Below are positions 35,709 through 44,760 of a stretch of 64,000 nucleotides of DNA, in pieces. The stretch is from Xanthobacteraceae bacterium (GTDB taxonomy: Bacteria; Pseudomonadota; Alphaproteobacteria; Rhizobiales; Xanthobacteraceae): the NCBI GenBank assembly GCA_022844205.1, contig JALHMF010000001.1, positions 78,615-142,614 on the forward strand. The letters run 5' to 3'. A program made the position numbers and the translations under genes. The notes beneath the pieces were generated by a model. It saw only the letters and a list, made by a program, of their open reading frames with translations. It had not been told where the DNA came from and made no database searches. Position 1 is the stretch's first letter. Each line of letters begins with the position of its first letter.

Positions 35709-37069
35709 GACTGGGCGGCGAGGGCGCGGGGCAACTTTTCGGTTTTCAGCATGCGTTTCACGTTCGTGCTCGCCACCACTTCGCTGTTGGCGGCATACGC
35801 CTCGTGGTTCTTCTCGATGTCGGCGAGCACATATTGATAATTCACCATCAGTCCGGCGGCTTGCGAAATGCCCTTCACGGACGTATCGCCCATCAGGTTG
35901 ATGCGTTCAAGCCGGGCGCCGTTGCCGAGATGAAAGCGCGCGACCGGATCGACCGGGCGGCCGCGGCCCGTGCGCGCGACAAGAAAATAATGCGCGGCGA
36001 GCGGGCCGATCACCGGCATGAGGGCGGCGACCTTCTCGCGTGATTGTTCCCAGCCCGGCGTATCCAGAATCGCCAGCGTGTTCCTGTCCTGCGGGGCGAC
36101 GGCGGATTCGTCCTTCCTTCGCTCACCGTTCAGCCATTTCGCGAAGCCGGGCACCGGCGAGAGCGTGACGAAGGTGCTGAGGTTCGGAAACTCGCGCGAG
36201 ATTTCCTCCACCACCTGCTTGATCAGGAAACTGCCGAAGGTGACGCCGGAAAGCCCGCGCTGGCAATTGGAGATCGAATAGAAAGTCGCGGTCGTCGCCA
36301 TTTTCGGATCGATGGGCGTGCGCGACTGATCGAGGATGGGCACGATTGCACCAGGGATTTCCCGTGTGAGGGCCACTTCGACGAAGATCAGCGGCTCGTC
36401 CACGAGAGCTGGATGAAAGAAGGCGTAGCAGCGCCGGTCCGTTGGATCGATGCGCGAGCGCAGGCCATCCCAATCCTGGATCTCGTGCACCGCCTCATAG
36501 CGGATGATTTTTTCGAGCACGATCGCGGGGGACGACCAGTCGATCCGGCGCAGCACGAGGAAACCCCGGTTGAACCACGACGACAGGAGATGCCGGAAAT
36601 CGTCGTCGATGCCGGCGAGATCCTTCCGCAGCTCCAGCGCATTCAGCAGTTGCTCGCGCATGGCAACGAGAGCCGCCGTGGCGCCCGGTGCGAGATTGAG
36701 GCGCCGGATCAGTTCCTGCCGGCGCGGCTCGGCGGCAGCCGACAACTTCGCGGCATTCGTCTCGCTCGGATCGGACTGGTAGGCGGCCGTAGCCGTTTGC
36801 AGCTGCGCGTGATCGTGGCCGAAGGTATTGGAGAGCGCCTCGAAGAAGGCGACGCGCTCGCCGGTTTTCATTTCGTTGAACTCGCCAAGGATTTCGCGCG
36901 CAAGCGCCACGCCCGACGCCTCGCCGCGGCCTGACAGTAACTGGTTGCAGAGATCGACCAGCGAAGCGGTCTTCACTTCCCCGGGCGCGCGGCGTTCGCG
37001 GCCGGGGATCAGTGCGCGCCCGCGATCCGCGATCGATTGCAACAATTCGCTGAAAAATCTGGTGTTCAT
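35705..37069 (-). CDS. mcd: malonyl-CoA decarboxylase
   Basis: A 454-residue cytoplasmic enzyme that converts malonyl-CoA to acetyl-CoA. The helical N-terminal region (1-170) is followed by the GNAT-like catalytic part with SNCQRGLSGVTFGSFLIKQV (about 285-304), FVTLSPVPGFAKWL (Ser in the catalytic segment) and DPVARFHLGNGARLERIN with the catalytic-type histidine. It corresponds to Rhizobium MatA. First gene of a matA-matB style pair. No MatC carrier or MatR regulator is present; the neighbouring transporters could feed it. Confidence 0.92.
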   Translation of the reverse strand: MNTRFFSELLQSIADRGRALIPGRERRAPGEVKTASLVDLCNQLLSGRGEASGVALAREILGEFNEMKTGERVAFFEALSNTFGHDHAQLQTATAAYQSDPSETNAAKLSAAAEPRRQELIRRLNLAPGATAALVAMREQLLNALELRKDLAGIDDDFRHLLSSWFNRGFLVLRRIDWSSPAIVLEKIIRYEAVHEIQDWDGLRSRIDPTDRRCYAFFHPALVDEPLIFVEVALTREIPGAIVPILDQSRTPIDPKMATTATFYSISNCQRGLSGVTFGSFLIKQVVEEISREFPNLSTFVTLSPVPGFAKWLNGERRKDESAVAPQDRNTLAILDTPGWEQSREKVAALMPVIGPLAAHYFLVARTGRGRPVDPVARFHLGNGARLERINLMGDTSVKGISQAAGLMVNYQYVLADIEKNHEAYAANSEVVASTNVKRMLKTEKLPRALAAQS

Positions 37070-37114
37070 GGCGGTTTTATCCGGAGCGGTTGTGGCGGTT
37101 TGGCGTCCGCCCTG

Positions 37115-37921
37115 TCAACCCGCATGCACGCGTGAATTCCATTCAGCGACAATCGTTCCTAAAGCATCGAGCCCGTCCGTCAGCGCTGCCGGACCCGGCT
37201 GGAGAATCAGCGCCGATTTAATCTCATGGAGATGCCCGTTTCGCACGGCTGGTATGTTCTGGAAACCGCGACGGGCGGCGAACAGCTCGGGCCGGAATTT
37301 CTTGCCGCACCAGGAGCCGATCACGATATCTGGTGCGGCCTCGATCACCTGTTCGCGCGAGACGATGCGCTCTTTTGCGGCCGGGCATTTCGCAAGCTCC
37401 GGAAAAATGTCTTCCCCGCCTGCGATCTCGACAAGCTCCGACACCCAGCCAATGCCGGAGATCATCGGCTCGTCCCATTCCTCGAAATAGACGCGCGGAC
37501 AGCGCGCCAGCATGTCCGCCCGCGCTTTTGCGGCCTCGACCCGGCCGCGCAATTCGTCGGCGAGTTGCCCGGCTTTTTCCGATGCGCCCACAAGCGCGCC
37601 CACGGTTTCGATCATGGCGAAAATGCCGGCGAGATCGCGCTGGTTGAAAGCATGCACCGCGACACCCGCGCGGATCAGTCCGGCCGCGATATCGGCCTGA
37701 AGATCGGAGAACGTGAAAACAAGATCGGGCTTTAGCGCGAGAATCTTGTCCGTGTCCGCGGAGATGAATGCCGAGACGCGCGGCTTGTCTTTCCGGACGC
37801 GCGCAGGGCGTACCGCATATCCCGAAACGCCGACGATGCGATCCTCTTCGCCCAGGAGATACATCGTCTCGACCGTTTCCTCGGTCAGACAGACGATACG
37901 TTGGGGCGGGAAGATTCGCAT
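37115..37921 (-). CDS. cobalamin-binding-like protein (BtuF family) without signal peptide
   Basis: A 268-residue protein of the periplasmic-binding-protein helical class. It opens RIFPPQRIVCLTEETVETMY, then GVSGYAVRP, DTDKILALKPDLVFTFSDLQ and FNQRDLAGIF, which are the BtuF/FhuD-type segments. It has no signal peptide, and no ABC permease or ATPase gene is close by, so a cytoplasmic role or use with a distant transporter is possible. The ATG at 37921 lies directly beside a palindromic repeat. Ligand (corrinoid or siderophore) is not certain. Confidence 0.75.
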   Translation of the reverse strand: MRIFPPQRIVCLTEETVETMYLLGEEDRIVGVSGYAVRPARVRKDKPRVSAFISADTDKILALKPDLVFTFSDLQADIAAGLIRAGVAVHAFNQRDLAGIFAMIETVGALVGASEKAGQLADELRGRVEAAKARADMLARCPRVYFEEWDEPMISGIGWVSELVEIAGGEDIFPELAKCPAAKERIVSREQVIEAAPDIVIGSWCGKKFRPELFAARRGFQNIPAVRNGHLHEIKSALILQPGPAALTDGLDALGTIVAEWNSRVHAG

Positions 37922-37939
37922 CTTGCATCCTACGCATTC

Positions 37940-38060
37940 AAATCCCTCCCCCTGAAAGGGGGAGGGTCAGGGAGGGGTCGCAATCGAGCCCGACCCCCCG
38001 CCCGGTTTGCTCTTGCTTGCGCAATCGCAAACCGGCCTCCCCCCTTTCAGGGAGAGGTAT
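37940..38060. repeat. palindromic repeat in divergent promoter region
   Basis: CCCTCCCCC and GGGGGAGGG (37944-37966) form a 9-base stem with loop TGAAA. A CCGGTTTG / CAAACCGG pair flanks a centre with CTTGCTTGCGCAATCG, and CCTCCCCCCTTTCAGGGAGAGG closes the other side. It fills most of the 169-base gap between the BtuF-like gene and the GMC oxidoreductase gene. Confidence 0.75.
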
Positions 38061-38090
38061 TGAAAGCTATAGCTTTGGCAGGGAGTGAAA

Positions 38091-39716
38091 ATGAATACAA
38101 AAAACACCTCCGAAGAATTCGACTACATCATCGTGGGCGCCGGCTCGGCCGGCTGCGTGCTAGCGAACCGGCTGACCGCCGATCCCTCCAAGCGCGTGTT
38201 GCTGCTCGAAGCGGGCGGCAAGGACAGCTGGATCTGGTTTCACATCCCGGTCGGTTATCTGTTCGCGATCGGAAATCCAAGATCGGACTGGTGCTTCAAG
38301 ACCGAGCCGGAGCCGGGCCTGAACGGACGCACGCTCGCCTATCCGCGCGGCAAGGCGATCGGCGGCTCATCAGCCATCAACGCGATGATCTACATGCGCG
38401 GGCAGGCGGCTGACTACGATCACTGGCGGCAGCTGGGCATGACCGGCTGGGGCTGGAACGATGTGTTGCCGCTCTTCATGAAACACGAGGACACTTTCCT
38501 CGGGGACAGCGAGCATCATGCGACCGGCGGAGAATTGCGCGTCGAGTTTCCGCGCGTGAAGTGGGAAATTCTGGAACGCATTAGGGAAGCGGGCGCGCAG
38601 ACGGGAATTCCGCCGATCAACGATTTCAACTGCGGCGACAATGAAGGCTCCTGCTACTTCCACGTCACCCAGAAGAAGGGCCGCCGCTGGAGTGCCGCGC
38701 GCGGCTTCCTGAAGCCCGTCCTGCACAGGCAGAATCTGGAAGTCGAAACCGGCGTGCTCGCCGAGAAAATCCTGTTCGAGGGCAAGCGAGCCGTGGGCAT
38801 CGCTTACCGCCACAACGGTGCGCTGAAAACCGCTCGGGCGCGGGGCGAGGTGATCCTCGCCGCCGGCGCGCTCGGCTCTCCGCAGTTGCTGATGCTGTCG
38901 GGCGTCGGCCCGGCCGAACATCTGAAAGCGCACGGCATTCCGGTACTGCTCGACAAGCCGGGCGTCGGCGAAAATTTGCAGGATCATCTGCAGCTTCGGT
39001 TAATCTTCAAGATCAACGGCATGCAGACGCTGAACGAGCGCTATCACTCTTTGCCGAAGCGAGCGATGATGGGTATCGAATATGCGCTCCGCCGGACGGG
39101 ACCGCTGACCATGGCGCCGTCGCAGTTGGGATTCTTCACGCGCTCCGATCGCGATCAGGAACGCGCCAACATCCAGTTTCATGTGCAGCCGCTGTCGCTC
39201 GACCGTTTTGGCGAGCCGCTGCATACGTTCCCGGCCTTCACGATGAGCGTTTGCAATCTGCAGCCGACGAGCCGCGGCACGATCCGGCTCAAGAGCGGTG
39301 ATCCAACGTCGGCGCCGGAGATCAAGCTGAACTATCTTTCGACCGAGGAAGACCGGCGCGTGGCGTCGGATTCCATCCGGGTCGTGCGGAAAGTCGCGAA
39401 GGCACCCGCGCTCGCGCAATATCAGCCGGATGAAATCCTGCCGGGCCCGAGCGTGGGCGACGGCGAAGACGAACTGCTGAAAGCCGCCGGCGACATCGGC
39501 ACCACGATTTTTCATCCGGTCGGAACGGCGAAAATGGGCCTGCCGTCCGATCCGCGCGCGGTGGTGGATGAGCGGTTGCGTTTCATCGGCATTGACGGTC
39601 TTCGTGTGATCGACGCCTCGATTATGCCGACCGTCACATCCGGCAACACCAACGCGCCCACGATCATGATCGGCGAGAAGGGCGCGCAGATGGTGATCGA
39701 GGACGCGCGGAAGTGA
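38091..39716 (+). CDS. GMC-family FAD-dependent oxidoreductase (choline dehydrogenase-like)
   Basis: A 541-residue flavoenzyme that oxidises an alcohol. The FAD motif YIIVGAGSAGCVLANRL lies near residue 12, with LLLEAGG after it; GKAIGGSSAINAMIYMRG is GMC signature 1 and GALGSPQLLMLSGVGPAEHL signature 2. The catalytic His is in TTIFHPVGTAKMG, and the C-terminal SGNTNAPTIMIGEKGAQM is typical. I prefer ATG 38091 to GTG 38085, because GGGAG at 38081-38085 is then properly spaced. No neighbour indicates the substrate; choline, polyethylene glycol or other alcohols are all possible. Confidence 0.9.
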   Translation: MNTKNTSEEFDYIIVGAGSAGCVLANRLTADPSKRVLLLEAGGKDSWIWFHIPVGYLFAIGNPRSDWCFKTEPEPGLNGRTLAYPRGKAIGGSSAINAMIYMRGQAADYDHWRQLGMTGWGWNDVLPLFMKHEDTFLGDSEHHATGGELRVEFPRVKWEILERIREAGAQTGIPPINDFNCGDNEGSCYFHVTQKKGRRWSAARGFLKPVLHRQNLEVETGVLAEKILFEGKRAVGIAYRHNGALKTARARGEVILAAGALGSPQLLMLSGVGPAEHLKAHGIPVLLDKPGVGENLQDHLQLRLIFKINGMQTLNERYHSLPKRAMMGIEYALRRTGPLTMAPSQLGFFTRSDRDQERANIQFHVQPLSLDRFGEPLHTFPAFTMSVCNLQPTSRGTIRLKSGDPTSAPEIKLNYLSTEEDRRVASDSIRVVRKVAKAPALAQYQPDEILPGPSVGDGEDELLKAAGDIGTTIFHPVGTAKMGLPSDPRAVVDERLRFIGIDGLRVIDASIMPTVTSGNTNAPTIMIGEKGAQMVIEDARK

Positions 39717-39727
39717 TGAGACTTGTC

Positions 39728-39810
39728 TGTCATCGTCCGCGAAAGCGGACGATCCAGTAATTCCTGAATAGCGGTGTTTACTGGATGCCCCGCCTTCGCG
39801 GGGCATGACA
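39728..39810. repeat. palindromic repeat between convergent genes
   Basis: TGTCATCGTCCGC-GAAA-GCGGACGAT, then CCAGTAA ... TTACTGG, then GCCCCGCCTTCGCGGGGC and ATGACA form nested inverted repeats. It resembles the element at 11911 in having TCAT/ATGA ends. It lies between the GMC gene and the epimerase gene and may act as bidirectional terminator. Confidence 0.75.
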
Positions 39811-39824
39811 CGCTGACGAAATGC

Positions 39825-40850
39825 TCAAGCCTTGTGATATTCGCGATACCACGCAACAAAACGGTCGATGCCGGTTTCGAGCGTGGTTGAGGGCCGGAAG
39901 CCGACAGCCTGAAAGAGATCGTCAGTGTTTGCCGCCGTGCGCCAGATGTCGCCGGGCGGCAATTTGCGATCCACGATCTGCGCTTTCTTGTTGGTCGCAC
40001 GCTCGATCTGCCGGATAACCTCGTTCAGCTTTACCGTTGACGAATTGCCGATGTTGTAGATGCGGTATGGCGCGTTTGACGTCGCCGGGTTGGGCGCGTC
40101 GCCGGACCAGTTCGGGTCGGGCTGCGGGATCAGCGCGGTTGCGCGCACCACACCTTCCACCACATCGTCGATATAGGTGAAGTCGCGTTCGACTTCGCCT
40201 TTCTCAACGACCTCGATCGGCCTTCCGGACATCATCGACGCGGTGAAAATATAGACCGCCATATCGGGCCGGCCCCAGGGGCCGTACACGGTGAAGAAGC
40301 GGAGGCCTGTGGTCGGCATCTTGTGGAGTTGCGCATAGGAGTGAGCCATCATCTCATTGGCGCGCTTGGTGGCGCCGTAAAAGGAAACCGGAAAATCGGC
40401 AGGTTCCTTTTCCGACCAAGGAAAGCGCGTTACCGCGCCGTAAACCGAACTCGACGACGCATAGAGAAAATGCTTCACGCGCAGCCGCCGCGCGGACTCC
40501 ATGACGTTGAAAAATCCGTTCAGGTTGGCCGACACATACGCAGCCGGGTTGTCGAAGGCGTAACGTACGCCCGCTTGTGCCGCGAGATGGACGACATATT
40601 CCGGCTGCGCCACGTCGAACATGCGCTCGACCGTTTCCTCCTCCGCGATGTCGCCGCGGAAAAAGTGAAAACGGTCCTGTTCCATGAGTTTTGCGAGCCG
40701 CGCCTTCTTCAGCCGAGGATCGTAATAGGGATTGAGATTGTCGATGCCGGCAACCGAATGGCCTTCGGCCAGCAGGCGCTGCGAAACGTGGAATCCGATG
40801 AAGCCCGCGCAGCCGGTGACGACGATGGGCCGTCTTGTCTCGATCTTCAT
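39825..40850 (-). CDS. UDP-glucuronate 4-epimerase-like NAD-dependent epimerase
   Basis: A 341-residue extended short-chain dehydrogenase. The NAD motif is VTGCAGFIGFHVSQRLL (about 12-28), and the catalytic pair is Tyr and Lys in YGATKRANE with the upstream SSSSVYG. LNPYYDPRLKKARL, LRFFTVYGPWGRPDMA and DFTYIDDVVEGV are typical of UDP-GlcA 4-epimerases, which make UDP-galacturonate for surface polysaccharide. It is a single gene here without other polysaccharide genes. Confidence 0.88.
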   Translation of the reverse strand: MKIETRRPIVVTGCAGFIGFHVSQRLLAEGHSVAGIDNLNPYYDPRLKKARLAKLMEQDRFHFFRGDIAEEETVERMFDVAQPEYVVHLAAQAGVRYAFDNPAAYVSANLNGFFNVMESARRLRVKHFLYASSSSVYGAVTRFPWSEKEPADFPVSFYGATKRANEMMAHSYAQLHKMPTTGLRFFTVYGPWGRPDMAVYIFTASMMSGRPIEVVEKGEVERDFTYIDDVVEGVVRATALIPQPDPNWSGDAPNPATSNAPYRIYNIGNSSTVKLNEVIRQIERATNKKAQIVDRKLPPGDIWRTAANTDDLFQAVGFRPSTTLETGIDRFVAWYREYHKA

Positions 40851-41067
40851 CGGTAGAAATTACCCGCGTGCGCCGTTGATTTCGCAAGCCGATTAACCGT
40901 TGCCCGCAAGGATTTGCAAGGGGCAACAACAGGGTTTGCGCAAACGCCGTTAAGCCCAAGAATAGAATCATTGACGAAACGGCTGCGAATCGTTCGAGTA
41001 GCGTCGCGGCGTGCAAATTTTAGTGCGATTTGCTGGAAATATCACGGGAATACGAAGCGAGGCAAAG

Positions 41068-41817
41068 ATGAGTCCCGATCTGTTGTTGCTGGCTGCCATC
41101 GGCTTTTTCGCGCAGCTTATTGATGGCTCGCTCGGCATGGCCTACGGGCTGATCTCCACCTCTGCCATGCTGACCATGGGCATGCCGCCGGCACAGGCGA
41201 GCGCCATCGTGCATACCGCCGAGGTATTCACGACCGCCGCGTCCGGCGCATCCCATGTGTGGCACAGGAACGTGGACTGGCGGTTGGTATTGCGGCTCGG
41301 CGTCGCAGGCGTGATCGGCGCGGTCATTGGCGCCTGGGTGCTCTCCAATGTAGACGGAGAGATGATCCGGCCGTTCGTGTCCGTTTATCTCCTGGCGGTC
41401 GGCGCGCTCGTGATCCTGAAGGCCTATCGCGCGATCCCGAAGAGCGATGTCGATTTTCGCCTGGCGCCGCCCCTTGGTTTGGCAGGGGGGTTCCTTGACG
41501 CGAGTGGCGGCGGCGGGTGGGGGCCGGTCGTCACTTCGACGCTGATCGGCTCCGGTCAGGCGCCGCGCAAAGTGGTGGGTTCAGTAAACACCACGGAATT
41601 TTTCGTCACCAGTGCGGCAGCCACGACCTTCTTCCTCGAACTCGGCGCGTCGCCGCTTTATGAGTTGGCGGCACTCGTGATCGGCGGCGTGATCGCGGCA
41701 CCCTTCGGCGGCTGGGCGGTGAAGCACATTCAGCCGCGAATGTTGATGATCCTCGTCGGATTTCTCGTGATCGCTTTGTCGGTCTGGCAGCTTGTTCGCT
41801 TTTTCAAACTGATCTGA
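41068..41817 (+). CDS. TSUP-family (TauE/SafE) membrane exporter
   Basis: A 249-residue integral membrane protein with about seven or eight helices and two TSUP repeats: DGSLGMAYGLISTSAMLTMG with GMPPAQASAIVHTAEVFTTA (residues about 15-55), and FLDASGGGGWGPVVTSTLIG with GSVNTTEFFVT (about 140-180). Members move sulfite, sulfonates or other organosulfur anions. ATG 41068 follows GAGGCAAAG; the frame is open further upstream but without signal or family residues. It converges with mepA, with a 25-base gap. Confidence 0.85.
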   Translation: MSPDLLLLAAIGFFAQLIDGSLGMAYGLISTSAMLTMGMPPAQASAIVHTAEVFTTAASGASHVWHRNVDWRLVLRLGVAGVIGAVIGAWVLSNVDGEMIRPFVSVYLLAVGALVILKAYRAIPKSDVDFRLAPPLGLAGGFLDASGGGGWGPVVTSTLIGSGQAPRKVVGSVNTTEFFVTSAAATTFFLELGASPLYELAALVIGGVIAAPFGGWAVKHIQPRMLMILVGFLVIALSVWQLVRFFKLI

Positions 41818-41842
41818 TCCAGATTACCTCGCGAGCAGCGAA

Positions 41843-42742
41843 TTATTTTGCGAGGAGGACTTGCCGGCAGGATTGCGGCAAGTCCGCCATCGTCAGCGGC
41901 GGCTTGGGTTTCGGCTTCGGCGCATCGAGCGGTGCCGGAGGCGGATACAGCACCGCATCCGTGAACCACCAGTCCAATTCCTTGCCGCAGCCGTCGCCAG
42001 GAACGACCGGCTCCTGTGGCTGACACTCCGGACTGTCCTTCGGACAACGGATGCGGATGTGCATGTGATAGTCGTGACCGTAGATCGGACGCACCTTTTG
42101 CAGCCAGCCGCGGTCGTCCTGCGCGTCTCGGCAGAGCGCCTTCTTGATCGCTGCGTTGACGAGCACGCGCTCGACGATCGGATCCTCGGCGGCGGCCTTG
42201 ATCACGCGCCAGTGCGTCGGCGTCCAGGCGGCGGGGTCGATATCCTTGCGGTCCCTGCGCACCATGAGTTGCGGTGGAAATTCCTCGCGCTCCGCGCGCG
42301 GAATCAACAAGCTCGGCATCGGCGTCAGCCACACATCCGCATCGAGACCAAGCTGGTGCGAGGCGTGGCCCGACAGCATCGGCCCGCCGCGCGGCTGCGC
42401 GAGATCGCCTACGAGCAAGCCCGGCCAGCCCGCCACTTGCGGTACTTTATTGGCGAGCCGCTCCAGATACGCGATCAATTCCGGATGCCCCCAGTTGCGG
42501 TTGCGCGACAGCCGCATCGCTTGCCAGGTTGGCCCCTCGACCGGAAGCGCCAGCGCGCCGGAAAGACAGCCCTTGGCGTAGGTGCCGATTGCGCGCGCCG
42601 CGACGGGAGCCGCGGCCTTCATGCCGCCGAACAATTCCTTGGCGGGCTTGCCCGCCTGCCAGACATCGGCGGCCGACAACCCCTGCCCAGCGGCGGCGGA
42701 AGGCACGAAAAACGCGAGCAAGGCGAGCGTTGCGATTCTCAT
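41843..42742 (-). CDS. mepA: penicillin-insensitive murein endopeptidase MepA
   Basis: A 299-residue periplasmic peptidoglycan DD-endopeptidase of the LAS metallopeptidase group. A Sec signal (TLALLAFFVPSAAAGQG) is followed by WQAMRLSRNRNWGHPELI, SGHASHQLGLDADVWLTPM (zinc ligands His and Asp, about 122-134), HWRVIKAAAEDP and the last zinc motif YGHDYHMHIRIRCP. Three cysteines near the end (RCPKDSPEC, GDGCGKELDWW) fit the family's disulfides. It cleaves D-Ala-meso-DAP cross-links. Confidence 0.92.
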   Translation of the reverse strand: MRIATLALLAFFVPSAAAGQGLSAADVWQAGKPAKELFGGMKAAAPVAARAIGTYAKGCLSGALALPVEGPTWQAMRLSRNRNWGHPELIAYLERLANKVPQVAGWPGLLVGDLAQPRGGPMLSGHASHQLGLDADVWLTPMPSLLIPRAEREEFPPQLMVRRDRKDIDPAAWTPTHWRVIKAAAEDPIVERVLVNAAIKKALCRDAQDDRGWLQKVRPIYGHDYHMHIRIRCPKDSPECQPQEPVVPGDGCGKELDWWFTDAVLYPPPAPLDAPKPKPKPPLTMADLPQSCRQVLLAK

Positions 42743-42782
42743 GGCGCGGATACTAGCGGAAGAACTGCGACGGAAAAACGTT

Positions 42783-44534
42783 TCAACGCCGGACGCGAAA
42801 TACCTTCATCGGCTCGGCGGCATCGCCCGCCACCGGCTCCAGGTAGGGTGGAACCAAACCGTTGGAGAGCCGTGCCACGAGACCCTGCGGGGCGGCGCGC
42901 TCGTAATTGATCCGTTCCGGCCCGCCGGGACAGATCGCGATGTAATTTACGCGGTTCGCGGCTATGGCGTGCTGCACGAGCGCGTCGTCGCCGAGCAGCA
43001 CATCGAATGCGGCTTTATTGGCTTCGCCATTGCGATGATAGGGCGCGGCCAGAATGGAGTGCTTCGTCATGGCGAGGATTGCGGGACCGTTATCCACGAA
43101 CGAAACCACGAGACCCGTCTCCACTCTTTGCAGGGGTGCGAAATCGGCGACACGGCGGCAGGCACCGGGGCCGTCCTGATAGACGGTGAGACGCGCGGGA
43201 TTCGCCGCGTGCAGTCCGGCCCCAATGGCCTGACCGGCAAGAACGAGGGCCGGGCTGGAAATCGCGAACAGCGCGACGATGGTCCGGATGCGTGCGCGAC
43301 CGGTGTTGCCAGCGAGCGTGACGATCGCGGCCGCGAGAATTGCATTCGCAAGCAGATTGGCGGCAGCGGCACCGCGCACCTGCCAGAGCGCCACGCCAAA
43401 GAGCGCAAGCAGCAGAAGCATCGGTGCGAGCCAGTTCATGCGCCCTTCAGGCGATGCCCGCCACATTGCCACGGCACCCAGCATGAGCCCGGCGAAGGCG
43501 GGCGCGTAGATCGCGAGAAATTCCTCCGGCATGTTGTTGAAAATATCGGCGGCGTTCTGCGCTTCCGATACGTGCGCGAGCCAGAGCGTCACCATGCGCG
43601 GGTCGAGTTCGGCGTAAGGATCCCCGAGACAGTTGGGGAAGGCGGCCGCCACGGCAATCAAGGCAATGCCGGAAACGGCCACACCCGCGATCAGCCGCGC
43701 CTTCACACTTTGCAGCCGGGCACTCATGGACGCGAGCAGAGCAAGGCCGCCACCGGAGAATGCAGCGACCGCGACCCACGCCGCCGAAATCTGGTCGCAG
43801 ACCGGCGCGAGCCATTCTGACGGCGGGACGGTCATTGCAAAAAAAGTTGCCGTGCCCGCACCAAAGGCTAGGCCGAAGTCCAACATGCTGCGCGCCGCGG
43901 AATTCCCTTCGATCGCCCAGCGTAATCCGCTCGCCACAAGGAGTGCTGCGATGGCCGGGAGCATTTCCAGCCCGATGGCGAGCGAAAGCGAAGCCGCGAA
44001 ACCTCCGCCCAAAGCCACCCATCGTTTGGCGTTCGGCATCGCGCCCGCACAAGCCGCGAGCGCCAGCACGATCTGGATGCCGTGGTGGTCGAGCGCGCCG
44101 GGACGGAAATGCACGAGTGCTGGAATCGAAACCGCGACCAGCAACACCGTGGTCAGCCCCGCTGCTTCGCCGCCGAGCCGCTTTGCCATCCACGCCGCCA
44201 GCGCCAGCGCGGGCAGGAACAGGAACAAAGGCCAGAGCGCGGACGCGATGGCTTCGGCCATATGCTGCCCCGCAAACGGAGCAAGCAGCAGGATCAATCC
44301 CGCGATCGGCAGGTCCACCAGCCGCGACCAGTGCATCGCAACACCCGCGGGCGGAGCCAGGCGATACTGCTTGAGGTCGAACCAGCCCTGCCCGTTCAGA
44401 AAATCGCGCACTTCCACGAGCCGCATGTGGTCGTCCATCGACATGGAGTCGAAAACGTTCTTGCCGCCGAGCAACGCGGCCGCGCTGACGGCGGCCCAGG
44501 CAACCCAAACGAGCGGCTTCAGCCGGTAGCGCAT
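42783..44534 (-). CDS. multi-pass membrane protein, GT-C glycosyltransferase-like
   Basis: A 583-residue protein with about 11-13 hydrophobic helices. After the first helix comes FDSMSMDDHMRLVEVRDFLN with an acidic pair at 34-35, then MHWSRLVDLPIAGL (about 67-80) and FRPGALDHHGIQIVL with DHH at 149-151. Acidic residues in the first outer loop plus DHH after a later helix are the pattern of GT-C enzymes such as STT3/PglB oligosaccharyltransferases. The C-terminal 120 residues form a soluble periplasmic-looking domain. Start ATG 44534 has GGAG correctly spaced; a TTG at 44582 is the alternative. Specific reaction unknown. Confidence 0.6.
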   Translation of the reverse strand: MRYRLKPLVWVAWAAVSAAALLGGKNVFDSMSMDDHMRLVEVRDFLNGQGWFDLKQYRLAPPAGVAMHWSRLVDLPIAGLILLLAPFAGQHMAEAIASALWPLFLFLPALALAAWMAKRLGGEAAGLTTVLLVAVSIPALVHFRPGALDHHGIQIVLALAACAGAMPNAKRWVALGGGFAASLSLAIGLEMLPAIAALLVASGLRWAIEGNSAARSMLDFGLAFGAGTATFFAMTVPPSEWLAPVCDQISAAWVAVAAFSGGGLALLASMSARLQSVKARLIAGVAVSGIALIAVAAAFPNCLGDPYAELDPRMVTLWLAHVSEAQNAADIFNNMPEEFLAIYAPAFAGLMLGAVAMWRASPEGRMNWLAPMLLLLALFGVALWQVRGAAAANLLANAILAAAIVTLAGNTGRARIRTIVALFAISSPALVLAGQAIGAGLHAANPARLTVYQDGPGACRRVADFAPLQRVETGLVVSFVDNGPAILAMTKHSILAAPYHRNGEANKAAFDVLLGDDALVQHAIAANRVNYIAICPGGPERINYERAAPQGLVARLSNGLVPPYLEPVAGDAAEPMKVFRVRR

Positions 44535-44760
44535 TACAGCTCCGGTCAGGGGAAGCGAATGGGCGGGTTCGGCGAGCGACAAGGGCTGCTCCGGCGGCGG
44601 GAATTGGCATGGAGCCTAGTTCAATGTGATTGAGGGGAAGTGAATCCGCTTTGAGGTCACAGGACGCGAAAATCCACACCAAAGTGAATGAATTTAACCA
44701 AACCGCGATGGAAAAAAGTTACCCGGCTGACGTATAAGGAATTGGGGATCGGGGGACATC

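Noticed and set aside
44535-44760. Gap between GT-C-like gene and L,D-transpeptidase examined for a small gene or RNA
   Set aside because: No frame with a ribosome site and no stable long hairpin was seen; it probably holds only the two divergent promoters.
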